Below the pieces are notes generated by a model, which ran no database searches, was not told the DNA's origin, and saw only the letters and a list, made by a program, of their open reading frames with translations. The position numbers and the translations under genes were made by a program. Below, piece after piece: positions 1 through 10,061 of a stretch of 42,989 nt of DNA (position 1 is its first letter; every line of letters begins with the position of its first letter). The stretch is from BM520 sp964474455 (GTDB lineage: Bacteria > Bacteroidota > Bacteroidia > Bacteroidales > BM520): contig CAYYSU010000023.1 of assembly GCA_964474455.1 (NCBI GenBank), positions 1-42,989 on the forward strand. Reading direction: 5' to 3'.

Positions 1-54
1 GCTAACAGCTCTGCGGGAGGCATAAAAGACGGGGTTGGTAGAGGGGATACGTTA

Positions 55-2547
55 TTATGACAAATACTTTTTTAGTATTGTATTAAACTTGGTTTTCGTA
101 ATTGGTTTTGCCATATAATCATCAAATCCTGAGTCTTTGATTTTTTTCTGTTCCTCAGCCATTGCATGAGCTGTTTGAGCAATGATAATCGAATTCTTAT
201 CTTGTTGTTTTATGGCTTTCATGGCCTCATATCCATTCATTTCCGGCATCTGGATATCCATGAGTATCAAGTCAATTCTCTCCCTGTAGAGCTTAAAAAT
301 ATCCACAGCCTCAAGGCCTGTTTTTGCTCTTAGAATTGTTACCCCTGAGTTTTTAAGTTGAGTCTTCATCAGGAGGAAATTTGAATCCTCATCCTCAGCC
401 ACAAGAATGATTTTATCATTAAGATCCGGCAATGAACTATTAGTATTCTCATTTTCTGTTCCGTGTGTTGATTCTTTTACAGGATTATAAGGCAGTGTAA
501 AGAAAAATGTTGATCCTACACCTGGGGTCGATTCTGCCCATATCTCACCACCTAGTATTGAAATAAGATTTCTGCATATGGTTAACCCCAGTCCGGTTCC
601 TCCAAATTTTCTGGTATGTGACTCGTCGATTTGTCTGAAGTGATCAAATATAATTTTGAGGTTTTTCTCTTTTATTCCAATACCTGTATCTTTTACATAG
701 AACAACAGCTTTTCATCCTTTAATTTATATCCAAAATCAATAGATCCTGATTCTGTAAATTTTAATGCATTACTAAGCAGATTGGTCATTATTTGTCTGA
801 ATCGTTCAGAGTCGGTAAGGATTGATGCTTTATTATCAGTAAGATCTGTATTTATATTGATTTGGATCTCCTCTTTACCACCTATTTTTTTCAGTTCAGA
901 ATAGTATTCTGCCAGCTCACTCATCATAATGTTAAGGTTTGTCGGGTAGATGTTGACTGTAATCTGTTCAGCTTCAATTTTAGCTAGATCGATGATATCA
1001 TTGATAAGAGCAAGCAGTGTCTTTCCGGCGGATTTGATATAGTTTATATATTCTCGTTTTTCTTCTGTAGGGATATGTTCCTCAGCAAGTAGTTCTGAGA
1101 AGCCAAGGATAGAATTCATTGGTGTTCTGATCTCGTGGGACATATTTGCCAGGAAGCTGGATTTTAATTTGTCAGACTCTTCAGCTTTCTCTTTTGCAAA
1201 TATCAGTTCCTGTTTTGCAGCCTCTATCTCAGAGTTTTTAGCTAATAGCTGCATATTATTTTGATGAATTTTATTGTTGTTTTTGGCGCTGTTAATCAGG
1301 AAGAAAGCTACAATAAGCACTAAAAATATTACGGCATATAAAATACCTCTTTGTTGTTGATTACGTAGGTGCTGTTGTTTTAGCTGCATTTCTGTCAGCT
1401 TTGATTTATCCTTTAGCAACTCTATATCTCTAAGGTGTTTTTCGTAATCATATTGTGTCTGTAATTGATTAAGCCGTTCCCTTTTTTCGACACTAAAAAT
1501 GGAATCCTGAATAGTGTGGAATTCGCTTTGTATTATATATGCTATTTTGTATTTATTTTGCTGAAAATATAGTTTATGTAACTGATTTAGATTTTCAAGT
1601 ATTAGGTCTACTGTTCCGGTTTCCTCTGCAATGGAAAGGCTTTCCTTTAATTGTTTTTCCGCTTCCTGGTATTTTCCTGTTTCTGTATTGAGTGTGCCAA
1701 TTTGGTTCTTAACCCTGGCGATACCCTCCTTATTTCCTATTTCAACATTTAGTGCCAGCGCTTTTTCATAGTATTGCAGTGCCGTTTCAATCTCTCCCAT
1801 TTCAAGATAAAGTTCACCGATATTGCCAAATGATATTGCTATGCCTGGCTTATTGTTTCTTTCAAAATCATAGGATAGTGATTTAATATAATGATCGCGG
1901 GCTTTAGTATACTCTTTGTTGTAGAAATATATGAGCCCAATATTATTCAAAGCATTAGCGACTCCTTCTTCATTTTCAATTTTCCGATATATTATAAGGG
2001 CTTTTTCGTAAAATGCTAATGCCGTAACATAATCTTTCTGATAATCATATAGAACCCCCAGGTTATTATAGATGGCGGCTATTCCCTCCTGATCATCAAT
2101 AGCGTTGTATATAGAGAGCGAGGTGTGGTACATTGACAGGCTTTTTTCATATTCACCCCATAAGACATATATTCCCGCAACATTGTTTGCATACATTGCA
2201 ATACCAACGCTATCATTTAGCGACAATGCAATATTGTAAGCTTCGTTATATTGAATCAGGGCCTCTGAGAATTTTGATTTATCTTCCAGATAAATCCCAC
2301 GGTAGTTGTAACAATCAGCCAGCATCTCCTGATCATTATTTTTAATGGCATATTCTGTAGCTTTTTCATGGAAATAATCTGCAGAATCAGGGTAACTGTA
2401 TAAGACCCGGTCATATTCAATAAGGTATGACATACCTTCGGAGATCTTGTTTGTGGTATCATTTTGCGTATATGCAACATCACAAATCAGAAGCAGTGAA
2501 AGTAGTAATAGTATTACTAATCGTATGTATGCTATGTGTGTTTTCAA
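55..2547 (-). CDS. TPR-containing hybrid sensor histidine kinase/response regulator
   Basis: Membrane-bound two-component hybrid kinase of 830 residues. A signal peptide (about 1-28) is followed by a chain of tetratricopeptide repeats (about 40-350) predicted to be periplasmic. A short coiled coil leads into one membrane helix (about 399-419). The cytoplasmic part has a HisKA domain with phospho-acceptor His471 in SHEIRTPMNS, then an HATPase_c domain with N box NLLSNALKFTESG, G1 DTGIGI and G2 GGTGLGL. The C-terminal receiver domain has acidic pair EDED and phospho-acceptor Asp764 in LILMDIQMPEMNG. All catalytic residues are present. No HPt protein, output regulator or DNA-binding domain is encoded here, so phosphate probably passes to an unlinked partner. 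It begins 4 bp after the upstream exported-protein gene, so the two are probably co-transcribed. The ligand is unknown. The assignment is firm for family, not for pathway. Confidence 0.93.
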   Translation of the reverse strand: MKTHIAYIRLVILLLLSLLLICDVAYTQNDTTNKISEGMSYLIEYDRVLYSYPDSADYFHEKATEYAIKNNDQEMLADCYNYRGIYLEDKSKFSEALIQYNEAYNIALSLNDSVGIAMYANNVAGIYVLWGEYEKSLSMYHTSLSIYNAIDDQEGIAAIYNNLGVLYDYQKDYVTALAFYEKALIIYRKIENEEGVANALNNIGLIYFYNKEYTKARDHYIKSLSYDFERNNKPGIAISFGNIGELYLEMGEIETALQYYEKALALNVEIGNKEGIARVKNQIGTLNTETGKYQEAEKQLKESLSIAEETGTVDLILENLNQLHKLYFQQNKYKIAYIIQSEFHTIQDSIFSVEKRERLNQLQTQYDYEKHLRDIELLKDKSKLTEMQLKQQHLRNQQQRGILYAVIFLVLIVAFFLINSAKNNNKIHQNNMQLLAKNSEIEAAKQELIFAKEKAEESDKLKSSFLANMSHEIRTPMNSILGFSELLAEEHIPTEEKREYINYIKSAGKTLLALINDIIDLAKIEAEQITVNIYPTNLNIMMSELAEYYSELKKIGGKEEIQININTDLTDNKASILTDSERFRQIMTNLLSNALKFTESGSIDFGYKLKDEKLLFYVKDTGIGIKEKNLKIIFDHFRQIDESHTRKFGGTGLGLTICRNLISILGGEIWAESTPGVGSTFFFTLPYNPVKESTHGTENENTNSSLPDLNDKIILVAEDEDSNFLLMKTQLKNSGVTILRAKTGLEAVDIFKLYRERIDLILMDIQMPEMNGYEAMKAIKQQDKNSIIIAQTAHAMAEEQKKIKDSGFDDYMAKPITKTKFNTILKKYLS

Positions 2548-2551
2548 AAAA

Positions 2552-4072
2552 TCATTTATATGCCATTTTATTCATATAGAATACAGTTCTTTTACCTGAA
2601 TCATTCACCCTGCTATTACGTATCGTTTGGTATCCTGAAACAATAAAATATGATCCATACCAATGTTCGATGGTACTTGTTCCTGTATCCATAAGGCGAT
2701 CTTTCTTAAATAGAAAATCCACCCTTGCAACTGTTATATCATCAATAATCTCTTTTTTGTTAATAACCTGGCTTGCCACATTACCTATACCGGCGTATGC
2801 AAGCATATAGTATTTATTGTCCTTTACGAGAGTTGATATCTTTTTGTTTCGATCAACAATAACATCTCTTATATCCATGTGATTAGACCATGCGATGTTT
2901 CCATTCAAATCAAATGAAGTGACAATGGCCTTGTTATATCTGAAGCCATCAAAAACGTCGTAGTAGGTTGTAAGAGGTCTGCCGTAATAATCGTATGCCA
3001 TTGATGATACAGTGTGAAACTGAGGATAATAGCTTTCAGAAAGCACCACTATTTCATCATTATAAATAATTGGTTCATGGAATATCATTAAGAGTTTTAC
3101 CTCAAGGTCTTTATCCTTATCACGTTGTTTGCGTTTATTTTTGATATCATTTGCTGAAATAATACTAAAGATATTTTCATACTTACTCAAAGGAAACATT
3201 TTCAAGCTATCCGTTAAAAGATTGTAAGTGAATAGTCCGGAGTATGGCGTTCCATATTCATCCGCATAGTTTCTTTGTGAATAAAAAACGTCATTGTATC
3301 CGCCAATGATCAATGAAATAGTATCACCTTGCGAAACCAGTTGTGCATTGTTAATGATTTCTTTTTTTCCAAAACTTGAGATGGAAAAATTTGTATACTC
3401 ATTACTCAAAGGCTTCCAGTAGAAGCAATCAAGTCTTTCGGTATATTCCCCCGGCTCCATTGAGCTTATGAAGCAGTACTTTTGTTTTTGTTTATCAAAG
3501 GTTATAGAGAGTAGTTTATGGTTTTTACTTAATTCAAAAGGGAGTGCTGATTTTGTCATGGTATTAAAATCCAGAAACAGCAAATTTGCGTTGCCTTTGG
3601 ATCTTTCAATACCTATAACTGCATTATTTTTGTGAATCGCCATGGCAGAGCTCTGAGGTCGTCCCTCAATAGTTGCTTTTTGATCAGTTATTTCACCTGT
3701 GGCCAGGTTAATTCTTAACAATTGCAGGTTTATTTCATCTTTTGTTTTTCCGCTTTTTGAGAATGAGAGATATAATACTTCTTTTTCCCTGGCATCATGT
3801 CTGAATTTTAGCTCTTTACCTATCTCATACACTTTGCTCCACACAGGTTTTAAATTCACATCCAGAAGAATAAATTTCCAGTTTACAACAAGATCCCTTT
3901 CATCCATAGTAGGAAAGATTGTCAAAACACCATATATCCCGCATGGAATACCAACATATGGCTCCACGCCTTGCTCACTTTCAAATTCTATCCGTAGCGG
4001 CTGATCCTGACTCCAAAGCGGTGTGCTAATTATTATCAGGAAGAATAATATTATATATGCTTGTTTTCTCAT
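2552..4072 (-). CDS. Exported protein of unknown function (possible beta-propeller)
   Basis: I do not recognise this family. Starting at the second in-frame ATG gives 506 residues and a clean signal peptide (MRKQAYIILFFLIIIST, cut after SQ near residue 22). An ATG 24 bp upstream would add a poor leader. The mature part is rich in beta strands, with recurring blocks such as LLFLDFNTMTK, LFTYNLLTDSLKMF and IVTSFDLNGNIAWSN, which resemble propeller blades. There is no lipobox, T9SS sorting domain or membrane helix, so it is likely periplasmic or outer-membrane associated. It ends 4 bp before the TPR histidine kinase, suggesting it could supply or modulate the kinase's periplasmic signal. That link is inferred from spacing only. 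A terminator hairpin lies just upstream and separates it from the T9SS gene behind. Confidence 0.75.
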   Translation of the reverse strand: MRKQAYIILFFLIIISTPLWSQDQPLRIEFESEQGVEPYVGIPCGIYGVLTIFPTMDERDLVVNWKFILLDVNLKPVWSKVYEIGKELKFRHDAREKEVLYLSFSKSGKTKDEINLQLLRINLATGEITDQKATIEGRPQSSAMAIHKNNAVIGIERSKGNANLLFLDFNTMTKSALPFELSKNHKLLSITFDKQKQKYCFISSMEPGEYTERLDCFYWKPLSNEYTNFSISSFGKKEIINNAQLVSQGDTISLIIGGYNDVFYSQRNYADEYGTPYSGLFTYNLLTDSLKMFPLSKYENIFSIISANDIKNKRKQRDKDKDLEVKLLMIFHEPIIYNDEIVVLSESYYPQFHTVSSMAYDYYGRPLTTYYDVFDGFRYNKAIVTSFDLNGNIAWSNHMDIRDVIVDRNKKISTLVKDNKYYMLAYAGIGNVASQVINKKEIIDDITVARVDFLFKKDRLMDTGTSTIEHWYGSYFIVSGYQTIRNSRVNDSGKRTVFYMNKMAYK

Positions 4073-4094
4073 AAAATTTCCAGCATAAAAATAC

Positions 4095-4125
4095 AAAAAA
4101 CCCGGTAGAGTATTACTTTACCGGG
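4095..4125 (-). terminator. Rho-independent terminator after the 547-residue T9SS protein
   Basis: Inverted repeat CCCGGTA / TACCGGG at 4101-4125 continues inward as AGTA / TACT around a very small loop. On the minus strand it is followed directly by six T residues. It lies 26 bp past the stop codon of the gene ending at 4151. Confidence 0.85.
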
Positions 4126-4133
4126 CAAATATA
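4126..4133 (-). promoter_or_regulatory. Candidate -7 promoter element (TATATTTG)
   Basis: Exact match to Bacteroidota TAnnTTTG on the minus strand. It is oddly placed: a transcript starting here would run straight through the terminator hairpin at 4101-4125 before reaching the gene starting at 4072. It may be fortuitous or may form an attenuated leader. No clear -33 TTTG is visible. Confidence 0.25.
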
Positions 4134-4150
4134 CTTGGGTATAGATAATG

Positions 4151-5794
4151 CTATTTGATAATAACCTTATCTATGGTTGATCTGTTGTCTTTTGATGATG
4201 TAAATTTGATTATATAAAGACCTGCATTAAGCGTTTCGACATTTATCATGTCGTTGTCAGAGATTTTAGTTTCCATAACTACTTCACCTGTAAGAGAGAC
4301 AATTTGCATAGTTCCGCTTACATCAGTTTTAATAGCAAAGGCGTTGTTAGCAGGATTAGGATAAACAGACATATTGAGTTTTTCAAAATTATTTACACTC
4401 ACCTCATATTCTCCTAGTAGAAGAACGTTATCAACCTCCCATGTGGCAGCTGCGGAAGTGGTAGATGTATATTTGAAGGCAATTGTTACTGTTTCACCTT
4501 CAATGGCAGAGAAGTCAATGTCGCCACTGGCTGTCCATTCAAATCCGCCGCCGGATAAAGTAGCCTCAATAGTGTTCCATGTGTATTCATTTGGGTCAGC
4601 ACCATCACCGGGATAATCGGTAGAGTAGAGTACTTCCATTGCAGGTCCTTCATAGTTTTTAGCTGTGTAGAAAGTGAGGACTTCGTTGGTGTACATGTCC
4701 AGGTTCATCACTGGTGATATTAGCCAGTCCTCATTCTCCATTGCGCTACCGGAATAACCACTCATTTTTGCACAAGGAGTGTTTTCCAGGCCATAAATAG
4801 GGGATATCTCCCATAGCTCCTGACCAATTATGTTTAATGTTGTCCAGTCGGCCCAGGTCTCGTCGTTAAAATCAACATATGTGATTACAATGGCAGAAGC
4901 CGTTTCAGCTGATGCTTCAGGTGCTGTACCATCAGTTTTGTAATCAATATTTTCGCCACCATTAGCGTAAGGATAGATGGCAAAAGCGTATGTAGTGGCA
5001 CCGTTTAGGCCATTAAAAGTAAACTCCTGCTGACCATAAGTTACATTTACAGCGCCTACTCCATCAGAGAGATCCAGGTCATCTTCTACGGGAATACCAT
5101 CAACAGGCACATCCCATTTATTTGTAACCGCATTGGCCATGATAAGATATCCGGCAGGAAGGTCTTCACCTACAGCATCGATCCATGCCAGGTCAATGTT
5201 CAGTCCTGAGGCGGTTGCTGTAAAGTCAGAAGGATAGTTTGATGGTTCTGGATTAACACTTGCAGGCACTATAGAAAAGTCATCGTAGTAAACCGCGCCA
5301 CCATTTTGACTATCCTGCTTGTACACCCTTACTTCAAAGCGGAAACCATCAGCTCCTATTGGTGCGGTAAGGGTGTTTTCCCATAAAATCCATTGATCAG
5401 CATCCTCGGAATAATCTGAAGGACGAAGAATGTCGGTATGGTCATCAAGGGTCTGATCACCACTGGTCCAGTATGCATAGATACGGGTACGTGCCATGGG
5501 ATCATTATCGTAGAAATAATATGAAATGTTGTAATTTGTTCCTGCGACAATACCTTCCACTTTTTGCTGGAAATCTTTTGTTGAGGAAGCTGAAATGTGC
5601 TTAGCACTGTATGTGCCACCATGTATAGTGGCAGTGGCCTGTTGAATATTTTCTGCTTTATCCCAATCAGTAGGATTTTGGTTGTCATCCCAAAGTTCCA
5701 GATCTCCGTTTACGACGAGATTCTGGCTATAGGCTGAACCTGAGAAACATACACCTGCCACAAGGCCAAGAATCATAAGAGTAAGTTTTTTCAT
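4151..5794 (-). CDS. T9SS type A secreted protein with carbohydrate-binding-like, FN3-like and choice-of-anchor J domains
   Basis: Secreted protein of 547 residues. Domains in order: signal peptide (1-23, ending AYSQ); a jelly-roll module resembling carbohydrate-binding CBM4/9/22 folds (about 24-178, opening NLVVNGDLELWDDNQNPTDW and closing AVYYDDFSIV); an FN3-like module (about 185-295); and a choice-of-anchor J (cleaved-adhesin) domain (about 300-455) with WLISPVMNLDMY and WEVDNVLLLG. A T9SS type A sorting domain (about 468-547) starts at YPNPANNAF and ends KVIIK. The FN3 plus choice-of-anchor-J pair is shared with the larger protein encoded 12 bp upstream, so both are probably in one transcript and related by duplication. 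No enzymatic motif is seen. A role in surface adhesion or glycan binding is inferred from the domains. Confidence 0.88.
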   Translation of the reverse strand: MKKLTLMILGLVAGVCFSGSAYSQNLVVNGDLELWDDNQNPTDWDKAENIQQATATIHGGTYSAKHISASSTKDFQQKVEGIVAGTNYNISYYFYDNDPMARTRIYAYWTSGDQTLDDHTDILRPSDYSEDADQWILWENTLTAPIGADGFRFEVRVYKQDSQNGGAVYYDDFSIVPASVNPEPSNYPSDFTATASGLNIDLAWIDAVGEDLPAGYLIMANAVTNKWDVPVDGIPVEDDLDLSDGVGAVNVTYGQQEFTFNGLNGATTYAFAIYPYANGGENIDYKTDGTAPEASAETASAIVITYVDFNDETWADWTTLNIIGQELWEISPIYGLENTPCAKMSGYSGSAMENEDWLISPVMNLDMYTNEVLTFYTAKNYEGPAMEVLYSTDYPGDGADPNEYTWNTIEATLSGGGFEWTASGDIDFSAIEGETVTIAFKYTSTTSAAATWEVDNVLLLGEYEVSVNNFEKLNMSVYPNPANNAFAIKTDVSGTMQIVSLTGEVVMETKISDNDMINVETLNAGLYIIKFTSSKDNRSTIDKVIIK

Positions 5795-5806
5795 AGCGGT
5801 TGTTTA

Positions 5807-8800
5807 TTAGTTCTTGATAAGTTTAAAATATTGTATAAAGTTATTACTGTTTTTAAGAATTAGCAAATAAATACCATCCTCAAGATGCATGAGGTCAATG
5901 TTATGTTGCTTTTGGTGAAAATTATTTTTCTCCACCAGTGCGCCTGTCATTGTATGAATAGAATACTCCCATTTATACGAATCAGAGGTCATAATTTTAA
6001 ATATTCCAGTAGATGAAGGGTTTGGAGTGACAAGGATTTGTGTTGATTCATATGCGTTTATACCTACACTGACATGTATAAATGATGTTTCGGTATGGGA
6101 GTGCGCACCCCAGTGGTTTTGCACAGTGAGAGTAACATCAAAGTCACCGGCCTGTTGGTATTGAATTATTGGATTCTGTTCCTGTGATGTTTGTGGGGTT
6201 CCACCCGGGAATTCCCAAGACCATGATTGCGGGTTGTTTATCGACCTATCTGTGAATGCCACAATGAGCCCCGGAGCTCCGGAGCCTGGTTCCGCCGTGA
6301 AGGCAGCTACCGGAGCCGGCACATTGCCACACGGAGCTCCCGGGCTGGCCCAGATGGTGTCATTATTAGCATTTACAGCAGCAAAATCGACAGAACTAGT
6401 CCAGCTCCCGGGCAGGGAGTTATTCAGTTGCATGTCGCAGAGCACCAGCGACGGGCCGTTGCCATCTGCTGCAGTTGGCCATGGGGCTTCATCGTCATAT
6501 TCCACATGGTCCACTAAAGTGCCGTTGGGAGTGTATAACTCTATGAGCTCACCGTTGTTGTCCAAAAATCCACCATCGAAGCCAAACGCTTGTACCCCAA
6601 AGGCATTCATGATAGCATCAGGATTTGAGGCTATAAGGATATATTCTCCTTGTTCAAATTCATATTGAGGGAAAGTGAAATCTATGCCTGAGAAGTAATA
6701 CCCTTCCAGCATTACAGTGTTATTTTCTGCATTATAGAGTTCTATAAATTCCAGTGTATCTGTATCTGTTTCCGGAGGATTATACATTATTTCAGTAATG
6801 ATGAGATTATGTGGCGTAGTATCCAGAACAGTAATATAATCCTCTTTGGTAATGATATCTTCACCGGCGATATTAGATGCTGACAGAGTAACGTCAAACC
6901 TTCCGGGCAGTATGTATTTTATATCCTGAGGATTTTGATTAGTGCTGTTTAGCGGATCTCCTTTATAAAAATGCCAATCCCAGGCATCCGGATTATTCAG
7001 CGTGAGATCGAAATAGTTAATGCTTTCACCGACATATACTGTTCTGTTATCGGCTTCAAAATCAGCTATTGGTGGATCAGGCATAGGAATAACGGTGATA
7101 TATCCCTGTTTTGTTTCTGTATCTTCACCATAAATATTTGAAACATATAAAGAGACATCGTACGTTCCCGGAATATGATATGATATGTGTGGAATTACTT
7201 CATTACTGCATGTGTCAGGTGTGCCTCCGGGGAATGACCATGCGTAATGATCGGGGTTCCCGGAAACCAGAGCTGTAAACACCACATACTGAGAGACGTA
7301 GATGGTGGTGGTGTCAGCAATAAAATCTGCTGTTGGCGGGTCGACAGAGAACCCATCATACGGTGTGCACCATATAGAGTCAACGCCATTCAAAATTGTA
7401 TTATATGTTGTGGATGCGAACCAATTCTCTGGTAGTTCGTTGTTGACATTGGGAGCTACCAATTCCAGCGAAGGGCCATGCCCGGCGGCGAGAGTATCCC
7501 AGGGTTGCTCTGAGTTGTAAGGTACATAATCAATGATATTACCCAGGTTATCCTGAATTTCCAGAGTATCAGTAGTGTTTTCGAGCTCTCCAGCCTGCCA
7601 TTCATAAGCTGGGAGCCCAAATGTACCGACAAACATATTTAGATTGCGGGTAATAACCAGATAATCTCCGGAGCCCAGGGTAACGGCAGGAAATACAAAG
7701 TCAATTCCTTTGGTAAAATGACATCCTCCCAGGTTCACATCTTCATTATTACTGTTATATACTTCAATGTACTCCAGTGCTTCATTGTTTTCTCCCGGCG
7801 GGTTATAGAATATTTCTGAAATCACAATACCCGAGACCTCTGTTATTAGTGAATTGACCTCTCCCGGAGTACCTCCAATGATATATGCAGTGCCCCAGTT
7901 TTCGGGAATGCTGTTATCAAGGGATGCTGCCAGAAGCTCCAATGAGAATCCTGTGCCATTGGGCTCTTCAGGCCAGGGTTGTGATACATCGTAGTTCACC
8001 TCATCCACAGTCTGCGTGCTGTTTGAAAGTGTTATGGTTCCTCCGGAATTGCTCAGCAGGCCGGAATATGGTCCAAGAACGTCTGCAATACCATAATAAA
8101 ACTCCAGTGAGTCGGGATGAGAAGCAATGACAATATAATCTCCAGGCTGGAGTGTGATATCATCAGTAAAGGCGTACTGAACATCGCCCGAAAGCGTAAA
8201 GTTTAAAAGGTTTACGGCTTCAGGATCATTGTTGTAGATCTCAATAAACTCAAAATAGTCATCAGCACCAATACTTTCAGGCGGGTTGTACATAATCTCA
8301 TTGATTACAAGCGCTGGAACATATGGAGGATTGCTTATTGAGAATATTCCGGAATACCCTGTAACGGGGTTATTCTGATCCTCAATTTTTATTTGGTAAT
8401 CGGATGAAACGGGTTGATCATCAGGGATGTTCCATGTGAAGGATTCAGTTGCCGCAGGAATATTCTCTTCAATTATAAACCATGTAGGTTCCGGATTAGA
8501 GGCATCCAAAGTGTAGAGTATGTCAACAACTGTTGTGGAGGGTGTGTTGTTCCATGTGATATCGTAGCTATTTTCGGTGATCCATTCATCACCGTTTTGC
8601 GGAGTTAGAACAATAATTTCCTGTATTTCATCACCAGTAATTTGTATTTCGTCAACACTCCAGCGCCGTGGTGAGTCGCTACTCAAATAATGGAAAGCCA
8701 GATAAACATCGGAATTGGTAATTGCGCTAAGGTTAATGGAGTCAGAGAATGCCCATATTTCATCTGTTTGCGGTTTGGTAAAATCGATATTTACCCATGT

Positions 8801-10030
8801 GGCAGAGGTAGGATCTCCTCCGGAATAGTCCATGGAGTATTTTAGCATCATCTCTTCCATGGAGTTGCCATATTTCCACTGAGTAAAAAAGCATATTTTT
8901 TCATTATTGTAGTTCCCAAGCTCCAGAAGCGGGCTTATGAGCCAGTCGTTGGATGGTTCATTTTCTTGGTAACCATTCATTTGTGCTGACCATTCTGTGC
9001 CAATAGCTCCGGGCATTGCATTACTTACTATCCAATCTTTGTCGGAGGCTGCCGACCAGGAGCTCCACGTTCCAAAAGTTCCGGTTTCAAACTTTTCATG
9101 ATTAATAAAATCAGGTTCTCCAAATGTTGTATCATTCACAAGGGGGACTTCACCATTGAGTTTGTAGTTAATATCAGTTCCGTCGTTACTGTACGGCCAG
9201 ATTTTAAAATAGTGATTGAGCCCCGGCTCCAGGTTGTAGAAAACAGTCTCTTCAAGTCCGAAAGCGATGTTTTGTATGGAGTCGTTATCATCTTCGTGGA
9301 TGCCATCAACAGGTTCACTGATAACACCTGTGGTGGAGTATTTTATCAGGTATCCCGCGGGGAGGTTTTCTCCTGAAGCATCTGTCCAGATAAGATTTAT
9401 GGAGTACCATGTTTTTTCTGAAGCTATAAATCCTGTCACATGGTTGTCCGGCTCTGGTTCCGGTGCTATAGTTCCAAACGTCTGCGCGTTATTGGCAAAT
9501 CCTGCTGTTGCGACGGCGGGCGATTCCCATTCAAAGTGTTCGTATAGAGTGCCGTTTCCTGATAGTTGTAATGATTCTCCTATCTCTCCGGGCTCTGCTA
9601 CTCCTATGTCAGAGGATGTTTCTCCTATTGCGGGGCCGTTGGTGGCAACAAAAGTGCCCTCATAGCTGATGAACTGGCCGGGAATCAATGCGCCCTGATA
9701 TGCCAGCGCCATACCGTCGGGATCTCCATTCTGAATACTGAAACCATTGGCGGTATAGTTATAGTGGTAAATAGAAAAACCATCAATAATTTCTCCCGCA
9801 GTATATTGATCCAGTGATATGGTAGAATATGTTTCACCATCACTGCCATTATATAATGATATGGTGAAGTCACCGAGAGTCCAGGATGCTATATCTTCAA
9901 TCACTATTTCAATAAATTCATCTTCATCGGTGCCGGGGTTGTCATAATGAATTTCATTGATCCAGGCATTCTGTGCAAAAAGCGACACAGACCATAGAAG
10001 AATAGAAGTCAGGAGTAAGTGTTTTTTCAT
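5807..10030 (-). CDS. Large T9SS mosaic surface protein with lamin-tail and PKD domains
   Basis: A 1407-residue secreted protein. I chose the ATG at 10030 because it opens directly on a signal peptide (MKKHLLLTSILLWSVSLFAQ); the longer frame from 10081 adds an unlikely 17 residues inside the preceding terminator. Approximate order: LTD-like N-terminal domain (NAWINEIHYDNPG, 20-190); FN3-like (197-300); choice-of-anchor J (310-465, NDWLISPLLELG); Kre9/Knh1-like Ig fold (472-570, VLTPQNGDEW); LTD (576-735); LTD (738-890); PKD (896-980); PKD (986-1070); LTD (1075-1235); PKD (1238-1318, WSWEFPGGTPQTS); T9SS type A sorting domain (about 1325-1407, TPNPSSTGIF). No catalytic site is recognisable. 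LTDs often accompany secreted nucleases and adhesins, but the function here is unknown. It begins 12 bp before the next T9SS gene, a probable two-gene operon. Confidence 0.9.
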   Translation of the reverse strand: MKKHLLLTSILLWSVSLFAQNAWINEIHYDNPGTDEDEFIEIVIEDIASWTLGDFTISLYNGSDGETYSTISLDQYTAGEIIDGFSIYHYNYTANGFSIQNGDPDGMALAYQGALIPGQFISYEGTFVATNGPAIGETSSDIGVAEPGEIGESLQLSGNGTLYEHFEWESPAVATAGFANNAQTFGTIAPEPEPDNHVTGFIASEKTWYSINLIWTDASGENLPAGYLIKYSTTGVISEPVDGIHEDDNDSIQNIAFGLEETVFYNLEPGLNHYFKIWPYSNDGTDINYKLNGEVPLVNDTTFGEPDFINHEKFETGTFGTWSSWSAASDKDWIVSNAMPGAIGTEWSAQMNGYQENEPSNDWLISPLLELGNYNNEKICFFTQWKYGNSMEEMMLKYSMDYSGGDPTSATWVNIDFTKPQTDEIWAFSDSINLSAITNSDVYLAFHYLSSDSPRRWSVDEIQITGDEIQEIIVLTPQNGDEWITENSYDITWNNTPSTTVVDILYTLDASNPEPTWFIIEENIPAATESFTWNIPDDQPVSSDYQIKIEDQNNPVTGYSGIFSISNPPYVPALVINEIMYNPPESIGADDYFEFIEIYNNDPEAVNLLNFTLSGDVQYAFTDDITLQPGDYIVIASHPDSLEFYYGIADVLGPYSGLLSNSGGTITLSNSTQTVDEVNYDVSQPWPEEPNGTGFSLELLAASLDNSIPENWGTAYIIGGTPGEVNSLITEVSGIVISEIFYNPPGENNEALEYIEVYNSNNEDVNLGGCHFTKGIDFVFPAVTLGSGDYLVITRNLNMFVGTFGLPAYEWQAGELENTTDTLEIQDNLGNIIDYVPYNSEQPWDTLAAGHGPSLELVAPNVNNELPENWFASTTYNTILNGVDSIWCTPYDGFSVDPPTADFIADTTTIYVSQYVVFTALVSGNPDHYAWSFPGGTPDTCSNEVIPHISYHIPGTYDVSLYVSNIYGEDTETKQGYITVIPMPDPPIADFEADNRTVYVGESINYFDLTLNNPDAWDWHFYKGDPLNSTNQNPQDIKYILPGRFDVTLSASNIAGEDIITKEDYITVLDTTPHNLIITEIMYNPPETDTDTLEFIELYNAENNTVMLEGYYFSGIDFTFPQYEFEQGEYILIASNPDAIMNAFGVQAFGFDGGFLDNNGELIELYTPNGTLVDHVEYDDEAPWPTAADGNGPSLVLCDMQLNNSLPGSWTSSVDFAAVNANNDTIWASPGAPCGNVPAPVAAFTAEPGSGAPGLIVAFTDRSINNPQSWSWEFPGGTPQTSQEQNPIIQYQQAGDFDVTLTVQNHWGAHSHTETSFIHVSVGINAYESTQILVTPNPSSTGIFKIMTSDSYKWEYSIHTMTGALVEKNNFHQKQHNIDLMHLEDGIYLLILKNSNNFIQYFKLIKN

Positions 10031-10052
10031 GGATGTGTTTATTGGATATTTA

Positions 10053-10060
10053 CAAATATA
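10053..10060 (-). promoter_or_regulatory. -7 promoter element (TATATTTG) for the 1407-residue mosaic gene
   Basis: Exact TAnnTTTG match on the minus strand, 22 bp upstream of the chosen start at 10030 and immediately downstream of the preceding gene's terminator. Its position supports the 10030 start over 10081. No convincing -33 TTTG is seen. Confidence 0.5.
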
Positions 10061-10061
10061 T

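Noticed and set aside
6234..6668. Long plus-strand ORF (144 codons) opposite the 1407-residue mosaic gene
   Set aside because: Shadow of the minus-strand gene. It is compositionally odd because of a GC-rich Pro/Gly/Ala segment, has no domain, and lies wholly inside a well-supported gene.
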